This document shows, in pieces, positions 17,397-25,944 of a DNA stretch of 64,000 nucleotides. How positions within the stretch are numbered: the stretch's first letter is position 1; each line of letters begins with the position of its first letter. The notes below the pieces were generated by a model. The model was not told where the DNA came from. It searched no databases and saw nothing but the letters and a program-made list of their open reading frames with translations. The position numbers and the translations under genes were made by a program. The DNA is taken from contig NZ_QOWJ01000002.1 of assembly GCF_003332885.2 (NCBI RefSeq), positions 62,001-126,000 of the forward strand, read 5' to 3'. This stretch comes from Paracnuella aquatica (GTDB lineage Bacteria > Bacteroidota > Bacteroidia > Chitinophagales > Chitinophagaceae).

Positions 17397-17913
17397 AGAA
17401 CAACTTCTCCTGTGGTGGTTTCACGCCTTTCATGCGCAGGTACAGTGTGGTTTGGCCGCGGTGGTGGGTGCCGTGTTCAAACAATTTGTCGATAGCTGCA
17501 CCTTTGGTCACATCCATGTTGAACAGCTTCATGTTCTCGGTCATTTGTGCCGCCGACAAGCCCTTTACGGTGTTGATCACGTAATCGTAGCTTTCGTTTA
17601 CGAGTGTGGCCAGTGCTGCCTTTGTTTTAAACTTGTCCATGGTTTCGAGGTTTTGGCCCTGGTACGGGTTGGCCTTGCCTGAAACCTGCGAGGCAAACAT
17701 AAAGTTGGCGCCGGCAATATGGATCATTTGCTCGGCAAACGAACGTACATCGGCGGCGGGTTTGTAATTGGTTCCATCTTCCGGCATGGCTGCCAGGTAC
17801 TCGGCGGTGTAGGCTTTGGCCCGTTCCCAGTCTTTGATCATGCGGGCCGCATCCTGCGCCTGCAGGCTGCTGGCAAAAAAGCAAAAGAGGAACAGTGCTA
17901 ACAATTGTTTCAT
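17395..17913 (-). CDS. Secreted DinB-like protein
   Basis: The 172-residue protein has a signal peptide (MKQLLALFLFCFFASSLQAQ) and a DinB-type four-helix bundle. The usual metal-binding histidines appear as H65 (MIHIAGAN) and FEHGTHHRGQ (H147, H151). DinB/YfiT proteins are metal-dependent thiol transferases or of unknown function; an exported version is common in Bacteroidetes. It is convergent with the regulator gene across a shared terminator. Confidence 0.88.
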   Translation of the reverse strand: MKQLLALFLFCFFASSLQAQDAARMIKDWERAKAYTAEYLAAMPEDGTNYKPAADVRSFAEQMIHIAGANFMFASQVSGKANPYQGQNLETMDKFKTKAALATLVNESYDYVINTVKGLSAAQMTENMKLFNMDVTKGAAIDKLFEHGTHHRGQTTLYLRMKGVKPPQEKLF

Positions 17914-18035
17914 GGTGCTTGGTTTTTATTATAAACAATTAAAAATGACTACGGTTGGGGTTGTTTGTGGCAGCTGAAATTGGCGGGAAAAATAAAGAAA
18001 ATATGCCATGTATGAAATAGAAAGGGCGGGGCAAA

Positions 18036-18063
18036 AAGAAACGGCTGTCGATTAGGACAGCCG
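18036..18063 (-). terminator. Terminator of the LolA-like gene
   Basis: Perfect eight-base stem CGGCTGTC / GACAGCCG (18042-18063) with loop GATTAG, followed on the minus strand by TTTCTTTTT. It lies 33 bases after the stop at 18096. Confidence 0.88.
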
Positions 18064-18095
18064 CTCCGTATGTAGTTTGAGAATAAGCGTTGCGC

Positions 18096-18818
18096 TTATT
18101 TAGGCATTTCAAAAACCTTGGGATCGATTGCTTTGTTGATCTCCATTTTGTTCACCTTGGCAGTGATGGCAAACTGGCCACCCATGTCGGTTTCGGTAGT
18201 GTGGGGATACACAAAGCCGTAGTCAGATTTTTTGAAATCAGAGAACGTCATGGCGATGTCCATGTTCTGGCCCATCATGTTGGCGGTGCGTACCACTTTT
18301 ACCACGTAAAAAGTTGCGGGGTCGATAAAGTAGGTAGCTGCTACACCGTCTTTGTTGGTAACAAGCAGTTTGTGGGCATTTACCGCGCCTACTTTTTCCT
18401 GGCCTTTCAGTTCTACCTTATTGCCTTTTGCTGCATAATCTACCAGCGGGCCGGCAATATCCAGTTGGTCTTTCGCCATTTTAGCCGCTTCTTCGGGCAG
18501 TGCCTGCGCTCCCTCTCCTGCCATTGGGTTGATGGCCCAGCCGCCTTTATCGGTAACTACCTGCACCATTTTAGAGCCCATCACTTCGCCTTCGGTTTTA
18601 AAACCTTTGCCGTTGAGGATGGTAGTGGTGGTGGCCATTTCGTTGCCCATTACTTCGGCAGTGCTTTCGAGGTACAGGCTGTTGATGCCTTTTAATTTAT
18701 CCATACCACCGATGGCCGCAATATGCTTGTTTATGATTTCATCGGCTGTTTGGGCCTGTGCGCCAAAAGCAACCGCCACCGTGGCAGCAGCCAGAAAAAC
18801 AGATTTTACGATTTGCAT
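18096..18818 (-). CDS. Secreted LolA-like / outer-membrane lipoprotein-sorting-like protein
   Basis: The 240-residue protein has a signal peptide (VFLAAATVAVAFGAQA) and the pattern TADEIINKHIAAIGGMDKL seen in LolA/LolB-fold proteins of Bacteroidetes. Alternating strands follow, with a motif DPATFYVVKVVRT and ending VFEMPK. No lipobox. It may bind lipids or lipoproteins in the periplasm; the exact role is unknown. The promoter-like TATCTTTA lies about 30 bases upstream on the minus strand. Confidence 0.78.
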   Translation of the reverse strand: MQIVKSVFLAAATVAVAFGAQAQTADEIINKHIAAIGGMDKLKGINSLYLESTAEVMGNEMATTTTILNGKGFKTEGEVMGSKMVQVVTDKGGWAINPMAGEGAQALPEEAAKMAKDQLDIAGPLVDYAAKGNKVELKGQEKVGAVNAHKLLVTNKDGVAATYFIDPATFYVVKVVRTANMMGQNMDIAMTFSDFKKSDYGFVYPHTTETDMGGQFAITAKVNKMEINKAIDPKVFEMPK

Positions 18819-18888
18819 TTGATGTGAGTTTGTTTGAATATGATTAAAGATAAATAGAGCTGAGGTACTTAAAAGTTAAGAGTTTTTG

Positions 18889-18970
18889 TCGTCAAACGTG
18901 AAACGTGAATAGTGAACGACGAATAACTTTTCCGATCATTTTTCACGCTTGACGTTTCACGTTTGACGAG
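18889..18970. repeat. Intergenic inverted repeat, family E
   Basis: The left arm (18889-18920, GTCGTCAAACGTGAAACGTG) and right arm (18941-18970, CACGCTTGACGTTTCACGTT) are reverse complements over about 25 bases with few mismatches, around a 20-base centre. It lies directly after the outer-membrane receptor's stop. One copy in the window. Confidence 0.78.
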
Positions 18971-18981
18971 CAATTTCACGC

Positions 18982-21663
18982 TTACATTCCCTGCATAGCA
19001 CCCTGCATGCCTTCGTTTTCGGCCTTCAGGTTTTTGCGTTTGAACAGCGACATATCCATTTGTCCAAAGCGGAACGAGAAGGTAAGGCGAACCATCGGCG
19101 CATCGGAGCGGCGGCGGGTATTTTGAATAATGTACTGGCTTTCGGTGTACTGGTCAAACACCCTGGTGCGGAACATATCGTTCACAGCAAGCGTTACCGA
19201 AGCAGCCTGCTGTTTGAGGAATGTTTTGCGCACTGCCAGGTCGAAGCCGTAGTTGGGCTTGATGTAGCCTTGTGCTGCGCTGGCTGCACCGCCACCACCG
19301 GGAGGGCCAAAACCGCCGCCACCGCCTTGGCCTACAGCCATGTTGGTTTTGCTTTGGTAAGTACCCGAAAACTGTACGGTGTAGTTCTTAGGCAGCTTGA
19401 AGTTGGAGTTAAATTTGGCAAAATAACTCCAGATGGCGTCCTGCGAATAACCCAGGATGTTATCGGTATTGATGTACGAGTTGTACAGGTTCAGGTTGGT
19501 GGTGAGGTCCCACCATTTTTTCAACTGGTTTTGCGAGGTAAACTCGGCACCAATCGAACGGCTGTTGTTGGCGTTGATATAGGTGTTGATGCCTCTTTTT
19601 ACACCACCGCCAATATCGATGGTATCGAGGTAGCGGGTAATGAGGTCGGTGCTCGTTTTCATGTACACCGAGGCCAGGAAGCTGTTGTTGCCTTTGAATG
19701 TTTTGGCATACGAAACCTCCAGCGAGTTGGTAAACTCGGGGCGCAGCGCTGCATTACCACGGCTCCAAAACTGCTGATCCGTTGAGTCGATGAACGGAAT
19801 GATCTGCATAAAGAACGGGCGGTTGATACGGCGGGTATAGCTCATCTGCACTTCCTGGTTCTTTTTCAGTTTCTGGCTCAAAAACACCGATGGGAACAGC
19901 GAGATGGGGTATTTCACCTCAAACTTGTTTTCCTTCTGCGTAGTGGGGTCGAGCAGGTAACCTACATAGTCCGAGCTTTCGCCGCGCAGGCCCAGTTTGT
20001 ATCCAAAGTCTTTTACCTGGTTGCCGTACGAAACATAGCCGGCATATACATGATCTTTGTTGCGGTAATCGCCGGTGGCCGATGGAATTTTTACATACTC
20101 ACCGGTGGTCTGGTTCATGAAATAGTTGCCCTGGTTGTTCGACAGTTCGCGGAGCTGAGTACGCAGGCCTGCTTCCAGTTTGCCGGCTTTACCAATGGGG
20201 CGCACATAATCGGTTTGTACGGTCAGCTGGTCGCTGGTGCCATTGCTCAGGAGCTGCTGGCGGCGTTCGCCGGTTTTGATGCCACCGGGTTGGTTGTACA
20301 CGTCGGTATTAAACCGCGAGTAGCCATCGTTGGTGCTCGAAAAATAGTTGAAGTCGCCGGTGAGCTCTTCGCCCTGGGTGGGGAAAATGTATTTAAAACC
20401 ACCCTGCGCACCTTTTGCTTTAAACTCGCGGTGCGAAATGGTTTGGCGCTCCGAATAGCTTTTCAGCATGCCTGTATTGAAGCTGGTATCGATGTATTGC
20501 CTGTCGGATGGGTCGAACTTGCCGTTTACCAACACGCCGGAAAGCGAAAGGGTAAGGCGGTTGGTGGCAAAATAATCGAGTCCTGCACGGCCAAATACGA
20601 AACCACCTTTGGTAGTGCCGCGGTTAAACTGGTCGATCTGGTACGAAGGCTGTCCCGGGATGCGCAGCAGTTGATCGGTGTTGCCGGTATTGCGGTTGCG
20701 CATCTGGTTGGTAAATGCAGCCACCGAAGCATTGATCTTGTTCTGGCGCACATTCAGTGATGCAGTGCCGTTCATGCCGCCGCGGCGGTCAACGCCTACG
20801 TTTACCGTACCGTTGTAGCCGGTCTTTTTATTCTTTTTCAAAACCACGTTCAGGATACCGGCACCGCCGCCCGAAGCATCGTACTTGGCCGATGGGTTGG
20901 TGATCACTTCCACGGTTTCAATGGCGTCGGCCGGAATTTGCTCCAGCGTCAGCGTGGTGGGCCTGCCGTCCACAAAAATCTGCGGGCTTTGGTTGCGCAA
21001 GGTTACATTGCCGTCAATGTCCACGTTCAGCGAGGGCACGTTTTTCATTACGTCCACCGCGGTACCGCCGGCGCTTACCAAGTTTTTATCAACGGTAAAT
21101 ACTTTTTTATCGATGTCCATGCGCAGGCGGCCGCTGCTGGCGGTCACCGTCACGTCCTGCAGTTGCTGCACATCGGTTTGCAGCGTTATGCGGCCCAGGT
21201 CTTTTTCAAAGTTGTTGGCCATGGCCGAAATAGCCGACATATCGGGCTGTCCGCCGCCACCGGTTGCGGGGCGTGTGCCGCCACCACCCTGGGGCATGCG
21301 CATTTGAAATGCAATGGCCTGTTCTACTGGCTTGTAGCCGGTAGCCGAAATCTTGATCTTGATGCCCATCAGGGGCAATTCGTTAAAAAAGAATTCGCCG
21401 TTGGCTTTGGTGGTTACTCCTTTTACCAATACGTCTTTGCGTTTTTTGGTAACGGTATCCAGCCTGTTGTGCAGCATCACCACCGATGCATCGGAAATGG
21501 GTTTGCCGGCGCTGTCCACCAGCTTGCCAAACACCACGCCGATGGAAGGAATGGATTGTTGTGCACCGGCACGGCTGCCAGGAGCCATGGCCGGAAATTG
21601 AGCATGCAGTGTGGCCGTTGCAAAAAAGAGTGCAGTTGCCAGTAAAGTTTTTTTCATAAACAT
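18982..21663 (-). CDS. TonB-dependent-receptor-like outer-membrane protein (carboxypeptidase-regulatory plus barrel)
   Basis: From ATG 21663 (or 21657) the 893-residue protein starts MFMKKTLLATALFFATATLH, a clear signal peptide. Next come a carboxypeptidase-D-regulatory-like domain (about 40-125; GKLVDSAGKPISDASV), a Gly-rich linker (MPQGGGGTRPATGGGGQ), a plug domain (about 150-270; VFTVDKNLVSAGGTAVDVMK, then ASGGGAGILNVVLKK), and an outer-membrane barrel of the OMP_b-brl_3 type to the C-terminus. Upstream in-frame codons precede the likely promoter and are not used. A LytTR/LytS pair lies directly upstream on the same strand and may regulate it. The ligand is unknown; no SusD-like partner is present. 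Confidence 0.92.
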   Translation of the reverse strand: MFMKKTLLATALFFATATLHAQFPAMAPGSRAGAQQSIPSIGVVFGKLVDSAGKPISDASVVMLHNRLDTVTKKRKDVLVKGVTTKANGEFFFNELPLMGIKIKISATGYKPVEQAIAFQMRMPQGGGGTRPATGGGGQPDMSAISAMANNFEKDLGRITLQTDVQQLQDVTVTASSGRLRMDIDKKVFTVDKNLVSAGGTAVDVMKNVPSLNVDIDGNVTLRNQSPQIFVDGRPTTLTLEQIPADAIETVEVITNPSAKYDASGGGAGILNVVLKKNKKTGYNGTVNVGVDRRGGMNGTASLNVRQNKINASVAAFTNQMRNRNTGNTDQLLRIPGQPSYQIDQFNRGTTKGGFVFGRAGLDYFATNRLTLSLSGVLVNGKFDPSDRQYIDTSFNTGMLKSYSERQTISHREFKAKGAQGGFKYIFPTQGEELTGDFNYFSSTNDGYSRFNTDVYNQPGGIKTGERRQQLLSNGTSDQLTVQTDYVRPIGKAGKLEAGLRTQLRELSNNQGNYFMNQTTGEYVKIPSATGDYRNKDHVYAGYVSYGNQVKDFGYKLGLRGESSDYVGYLLDPTTQKENKFEVKYPISLFPSVFLSQKLKKNQEVQMSYTRRINRPFFMQIIPFIDSTDQQFWSRGNAALRPEFTNSLEVSYAKTFKGNNSFLASVYMKTSTDLITRYLDTIDIGGGVKRGINTYINANNSRSIGAEFTSQNQLKKWWDLTTNLNLYNSYINTDNILGYSQDAIWSYFAKFNSNFKLPKNYTVQFSGTYQSKTNMAVGQGGGGGFGPPGGGGAASAAQGYIKPNYGFDLAVRKTFLKQQAASVTLAVNDMFRTRVFDQYTESQYIIQNTRRRSDAPMVRLTFSFRFGQMDMSLFKRKNLKAENEGMQGAMQGM

Positions 21664-21692
21664 GTGTCTTTCTTTGGCCGAATGGCCAGGAG

Positions 21693-21700
21693 CAAAACTA
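21693..21700 (-). promoter_or_regulatory. -7 promoter box of the outer-membrane receptor
   Basis: TAGTTTTG on the minus strand fits TAnnTTTG and lies about 30 bases before ATG 21663. It supports that start over upstream codons. Confidence 0.5.
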
Positions 21701-21904
21701 TGGCGGCTTGGGCCGGCCAGGGGTGCATTTGCGATGATTGCGAAAAAAGCTGCGACGAACGGCAAAACGGCTGATGAGCGGTAAATAAGCTGGATGAAAT
21801 GCAGCGTCACAGGTTTTTGCCACAACAAAAATTACCGCGCTATTGTTGTGCAGGCTTTGGCGGAGAGAAAAGGGGGAAAATAAAACAAGAATGGGGGAAA
21901 TAGG

Positions 21905-22633
21905 CTACAACTCGCCACCACGGCCGCCCTGCACCAGCGCATACACAGCCTCGCGGTAGGCTTCGCCAACGGGCAGCTCCATGGTGCCCAGATAAACGCT
22001 GTTTTTGCGTAGCGCCGTAATGGCTGCCTTGGAAACAATATAAGATTTGTGAATGCGCAGGAACCCATCCTGCGGCAACTGGTCTTCCAGCCCCTTCATG
22101 CTCATGCGGGTAATAACGGGATGGGCTTCGCTGCGCAAATGAATTTTTACATAATCCTTCAGGCCTTCGATCCAGATGATATCGTCGAACACCACTTTGA
22201 GCATGCGGTAATCGGCCGGCACAAAAAAGTAGGTGGGCTGCGCCGTTTTTTCGCCGCCGCTAAAGCCTCCCTGCTGTAGCCGGTGCAGCTCCTGTGCACG
22301 GGTGCAGGCCAGCACAAACCGGTCGAAGGCAACGGGTTTTACCAAGTAATCGACCACCTGCAGGTTAAAACCTTCCAGCGCAAAATGCTCGTAGGCGGTA
22401 ACGAGTATGAACAGGCATTTTTTGGAAACGCTTTGGATCAGTTGCAGCCCCGTGATGCCGGGCATTTGAATGTCGAGAAAAACCAGGTCGATGCCGCCCC
22501 CTTGCAGCACCTGTAAGGCTTCCAGCGGGTTGGAGTATACACCCGCCAGGTGCAGGCCCGGCACTTTGCGGATATTGTCTTCGAGCAATTCCAGCGCCAG
22601 CTCTTCGTCGTCAATGGCTATGCAACGCAGCAT
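21905..22633 (-). CDS. LytTR family response regulator
   Basis: The 242-residue protein has a receiver domain (1-120) with acidic pocket D8/D9, phospho-acceptor D54 in LVFLDIQMPG, and Lys99 in DYLVKP. A C-terminal LytTR DNA-binding domain follows (about 140-235; DDIIWIEGLKDYVKIHL, FLRIHKSYIVS). The start codon comes immediately after the kinase stop, so the two are translated as a coupled pair. Targets may include the neighbouring outer-membrane gene. Confidence 0.95.
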   Translation of the reverse strand: MLRCIAIDDEELALELLEDNIRKVPGLHLAGVYSNPLEALQVLQGGGIDLVFLDIQMPGITGLQLIQSVSKKCLFILVTAYEHFALEGFNLQVVDYLVKPVAFDRFVLACTRAQELHRLQQGGFSGGEKTAQPTYFFVPADYRMLKVVFDDIIWIEGLKDYVKIHLRSEAHPVITRMSMKGLEDQLPQDGFLRIHKSYIVSKAAITALRKNSVYLGTMELPVGEAYREAVYALVQGGRGGEL

Positions 22634-22634
22634 T

Positions 22635-23702
22635 TCAGTGCAGTTTTATGGTCAGCGAAACAATGAACCAACCTTTGTCCTCAGTAATGAGCAGTGCATG
22701 CTCATCGGGGTACAGCAAACTTAGCCTGCGGCGCACATTCTGCAACCCAATGCCCGAACTTTTATCTTTTTCGCCGCTGCCGGGGCTGTATTGGTTGCGC
22801 ACCTCCAGGTGCAGCATGCTTTTTTCGGCCCGCAGCTCAATATCCACCGATGCGCCGGGCTGGCCCGTGGCGCTGTGTTTGAATGCATTTTCCACAAATG
22901 GAATCAGCAGCATGGGCTCCAGCAGGTATTGCCCGTCGATTGCACCCACGGTATAATTTACCTGCAAAGCTTTCCGAAACCGCTGCGTTTGCAGGTCGAT
23001 ATAGCTTTGCAAATATTCGAGCTCTTTGTTGAGCGATACTTTTTCCTCGGCCGCCTCGTAGAGCATGTAGCGCAGCAGCGACGACAGCTTGATCAGCGAT
23101 GGCTCCAATTGGTCCGATCCCTTGCGGGCCAGCGCCACCATGTTGTTGAGCACGTTGAACAGGAAATGCGGGCTTACCTGCGACCGCAAAAACAGCAGCT
23201 CGGTTTTGAGGTTTTCGTTTTCCTGCTCTTTTGCCAACCGGTCGGTGCGCAGCTTTTCCAGGAAAAACGAAATGGCAGTACTTACGGCAATAAAAAAGAT
23301 GGATGGAAACAGGAAGAACACCAGCGACATCACCACCCGGTACGGCGACGTAGGCACCGTAGGCATGAGCATTTTAAAAACCAACGCATTGAAGGCAAAT
23401 AAAACCAGCACCAGCGTTGCCAGCCAAAAAGCGTAGCGGCCATACTGCCGCCGGTTGAGCAGCCGCGGGATAAGCAGCCAGCCATTGAGGTAAAACAGCG
23501 CAATCCACGAAGCAAGGTTGCCCGCATACTGCAGCACGAACTGCCACTGCTGTGGCTGGTTGGGCCTCGGCTCCGCGTTTTTGTGCGACGACTGCAGCAA
23601 AAAAGGCAGCGAAAAAATAAATGCCCAGGCAGCAAACTGCAGCAGCACCGAAAGCCACCTGCGCGACGATACTATTTTGAGGTAACGGTAAAAAAAGCTC
23701 AT
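22635..23702 (-). CDS. LytS-type sensor histidine kinase
   Basis: A 355-residue inner-membrane kinase. Four membrane helices (about 18-36, 55-80, 90-112, 125-147) are followed by a His_kinase domain with phospho-acceptor His179 in QVSPHFLFNVLNNM, and an ATPase domain with PFVENAFKHS and GIGLQNVRRRL. The start at 23702 (MSFFYRYLK) is chosen over codons further upstream because a -7 box (TACTTTCG) lies only 9 bases before it. It forms an operon with the LytTR regulator. Confidence 0.93.
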   Translation of the reverse strand: MSFFYRYLKIVSSRRWLSVLLQFAAWAFIFSLPFLLQSSHKNAEPRPNQPQQWQFVLQYAGNLASWIALFYLNGWLLIPRLLNRRQYGRYAFWLATLVLVLFAFNALVFKMLMPTVPTSPYRVVMSLVFFLFPSIFFIAVSTAISFFLEKLRTDRLAKEQENENLKTELLFLRSQVSPHFLFNVLNNMVALARKGSDQLEPSLIKLSSLLRYMLYEAAEEKVSLNKELEYLQSYIDLQTQRFRKALQVNYTVGAIDGQYLLEPMLLIPFVENAFKHSATGQPGASVDIELRAEKSMLHLEVRNQYSPGSGEKDKSSGIGLQNVRRRLSLLYPDEHALLITEDKGWFIVSLTIKLH

Positions 23703-23711
23703 ACAAGGCCC

Positions 23712-23719
23712 CGAAAGTA
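23712..23719 (-). promoter_or_regulatory. -7 promoter box of the LytS/LytTR operon
   Basis: TACTTTCG on the minus strand, 9 bases before ATG 23702; fits the TAnnTTTG pattern with one change. It decides the kinase start. Confidence 0.42.
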
Positions 23720-23985
23720 GGTTTTGGCCCAGGTACACCCATTCTTTTGCGACCAATAAAAAAAATGGTGCGACGAAACAGTGCTTATGACATGGCGTTC
23801 TCCAACAAAGGTTTCGCTTTTATGTAACCAGCTTGTATATCGATAACCAGACGCCTGTTGCAGCCTGTCCTGGACTCGTTTCAGGATCGCACACTGCAGC
23901 GTTCGGTAATGCTACTGGCCAGAATAGCAACACGCGGAACCCATGCAGCGTTGGCGCAGCAGCACTTTTCCCCGCCCCTGTGCCT

Positions 23986-23993
23986 TATCTTGC
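23986..23993 (+). promoter_or_regulatory. Possible -7 box of the omega-amidase gene
   Basis: TATCTTGC ends 4 bases before ATG 23998, which would make the transcript leaderless. Weak match; pattern only. Confidence 0.3.
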
Positions 23994-23997
23994 GCAT

Positions 23998-24786
23998 ATG
24001 TCCTCCTTAATTTTTACCCTTATTCAAACCGCGTTGCACTGGGAAGATAAAGCTGCTAACCTGGCCATGCTGGAAGGAAAGATCCGCAGCATTGCGCAGC
24101 CCACGCATATTGTGGTGCTCCCCGAAATGTTTACCACCGGCTTTAGCATGAAGCCCGAGCAGTTTTCCGAAACCATGGACGGGCCTACCGTTGCGTGGAT
24201 GAAAAAGCTGGCTGCCGAAAAGCGGGTGATCCTAACCGGTAGTTTGATGATTGAAGAAGGGGGACAATATTTTAACCGGCTTATTTGGATGCTGCCCAAC
24301 GGGCAATTGGGCCAGTACGACAAACGCCACCTGTTTGCCATGGGTGGCGAGGATGCGCATTACACCGGCGGCACACAGCGCTTTATTGCATCGGTAAACG
24401 GCTGGAAGATCAACTGCAATATTTGTTATGATCTGCGCTTTCCGGTTTGGGCACGGCAGCAAACGGCTGAAGGCCCGGAATACGATGTGCTGCTGTACGT
24501 AGCCAACTGGCCCGACCGCCGCAACCACGCCTGGAAAACCCTGCTGCAGGCCCGCGCCATCGAAAACCAGTGTTACGTGGTGGGTGTAAACCGCGTGGGC
24601 ACCGATGGTCATGGTGTGTATCATACCGGCGACACTATGGTGTGCAATGCCTTAGGTGAACCGCTGTACCATAAGGCCGATGATGAAGACATTTTTACGA
24701 TCACGCTGGAAAAAAAGGACCTGGAAGCAGTGCGGGAAAAGCTACCGTTTTGGAGGGATGCAGATGATTTTAAGATGCTGCTGTGA
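23998..24786 (+). CDS. Nitrilase-superfamily amidohydrolase, omega-amidase (YafV-like)
   Basis: A 262-residue cytoplasmic enzyme of the carbon-nitrogen hydrolase family. The Glu-Lys-Cys triad is visible: Glu43 in VLPEMFTTGFSM, Lys109 in QYDKRHLF, Cys143 in NICYDLRFP. The motifs LPEMFTTGF and CYDLRFPVW are those of YafV/NIT2-type omega-amidases, which hydrolyse alpha-ketoglutaramate and alpha-ketosuccinamate, by-products of transaminases. Start at 23998; the open frame upstream (from 23833) looks non-coding. No obvious operon partner. Confidence 0.92.
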   Translation: MSSLIFTLIQTALHWEDKAANLAMLEGKIRSIAQPTHIVVLPEMFTTGFSMKPEQFSETMDGPTVAWMKKLAAEKRVILTGSLMIEEGGQYFNRLIWMLPNGQLGQYDKRHLFAMGGEDAHYTGGTQRFIASVNGWKINCNICYDLRFPVWARQQTAEGPEYDVLLYVANWPDRRNHAWKTLLQARAIENQCYVVGVNRVGTDGHGVYHTGDTMVCNALGEPLYHKADDEDIFTITLEKKDLEAVREKLPFWRDADDFKMLL

Positions 24787-24854
24787 ACAGATAAATTTTC
24801 AACGGGATATTAAAACAACAGCGCTATTATAGAGTTGCATCAAGGTGCAGTGCC

Positions 24855-24942
24855 TTTGTCATCCTGACGAAGGAAGGATCTGAACTATGCATAAGAGAAC
24901 TTATTGCAACACTCAAATGCTTCGCTGCGCTCAGCATGACAA
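24855..24942. repeat. Intergenic inverted repeat, family B, copy 1
   Basis: The left arm (24855-24883, TTTGTCATCCTGACGAAGG start) and right arm (24918-24942, TTCGCTGCGCTCAGCATGAC) are imperfect reverse complements. Copies at 31737-31822 and 58235-58367 and a fragment at 11481-11507. It lies between two convergent genes (omega-amidase and lptB). Confidence 0.82.
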
Positions 24943-24987
24943 GCAAGGTGGCTGTAAATAGCTGGAGCGGCTAGCTAAAACTTTTAT

Positions 24988-25773
24988 TTACCGCCGCCCT
25001 TCGCTGATGCGCTCCTGGTGGGCTTCTTCCAGCAGGTAGTCTTTACGTTTGAGTTCAAAGTTGCGGCCCAGGTACAGGCGTTTAACCTGGTCGTCCACGG
25101 CCAGTTCTTCGGCGGTGCCGTGTTTGAATATTTTCCCTTCAATCAGCAGGTAAGCACGGTCGCAAATAGAAAGTGTTTCGGTTACGTTGTGATCGGTAAT
25201 AAGGATGCCGATGTTTTTAAATTTCAGTTTCGCTACAATGGCCTGGATATCTTCCACCGCAATGGGGTCAATGCCGGCAAAGGGTTCGTCGAGCAGGATG
25301 AACTTGGGATCAACAGCAAGTGCACGGGCAATTTCGGTACGGCGCCGCTCGCCGCCGCTCAACACATCGCCGGGGCTTTTGCGCACATGGTGCAGCCGAA
25401 ACTCATCGAGCAGCGCTTCCAGTTTTTCTTTTTGCTGGCTGCGGGTCAGCGTGGTCATTTCCAGCACCGCCTTGATATTTTCCTCCACGCTCAATTTTCG
25501 AAAAATGGACGCTTCCTGCGGCAGGTAGCCAATGCCCATTTGCGCCCTTTTGTACATGGGCAGCTTGGTAATATTGGTATCGTCCAAAAACACTTCGCCT
25601 TCGTCGGGTTTGATGAGGCCCACGGTCATGTAAAAAGTAGTGGTTTTACCGGCACCGTTGGGGCCCAGCAAGCCCACAATTTCGCCCTGCTTTACCTCTA
25701 TTGACACATGGTTTACCACCGTACGGCTGCGGTAGCGCTTTACTAACTCGGTTGTATGAATGGTAATGCTCAC
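24988..25773 (-). CDS. lptB: LPS export ABC transporter ATP-binding protein
   Basis: A 261-residue ATPase that powers lipopolysaccharide extraction from the inner membrane. Walker [11 protein letters not shown]-loop YLPQEASIF, signature LSGGERRR, Walker [13 protein letters not shown] and switch ITDHNV are all present; [12 protein letters not shown] and [13 protein letters not shown] match LptB. Start is GTG 25773: a -7 box on this strand at 25793-25800 excludes the only other in-frame start (GTG 25815). No lptF/lptG gene is adjacent; lptC lies 33 kb away. Confidence 0.95.
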   Translation of the reverse strand: MSITIHTTELVKRYRSRTVVNHVSIEVKQGEIVGLLGPNGAGKTTTFYMTVGLIKPDEGEVFLDDTNITKLPMYKRAQMGIGYLPQEASIFRKLSVEENIKAVLEMTTLTRSQQKEKLEALLDEFRLHHVRKSPGDVLSGGERRRTEIARALAVDPKFILLDEPFAGIDPIAVEDIQAIVAKLKFKNIGILITDHNVTETLSICDRAYLLIEGKIFKHGTAEELAVDDQVKRLYLGRNFELKRKDYLLEEAHQERISEGRR

Positions 25774-25792
25774 CCTTTTGAAAATGTTTGGG

Positions 25793-25800
25793 CAAAAGTA
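25793..25800 (-). promoter_or_regulatory. -7 promoter box of lptB
   Basis: TACTTTTG on the minus strand, exact TAnnTTTG, 19 bases before GTG 25773. It decides the lptB start. Confidence 0.55.
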
Positions 25801-25857
25801 AGCCAACCGGGGCACCGCCCTTTACCAATGAACGGCTTTTATATTTCCTTTAGGGTG

Positions 25858-25865
25858 TATGTTTG
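25858..25865 (+). promoter_or_regulatory. -7 promoter box of metF
   Basis: TATGTTTG, exact TAnnTTTG, with a TTTT tract about 20 bases upstream as possible -33. It leaves a leader of roughly 70 bases before GTG 25945. Confidence 0.5.
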
Positions 25866-25944
25866 CATCCCGAATTGAAACAAGCCCGGGGTTTCATTGT
25901 TATCAATCCATTATTTAGGCCCCGCAAAACACCGCTACAACAAC

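Noticed and set aside
25897-25944. Upstream start of metF at TTG 25897
   Set aside because: GTG 25945 aligns with the usual MetF N-terminus, and the extra 16 residues are not conserved-looking.
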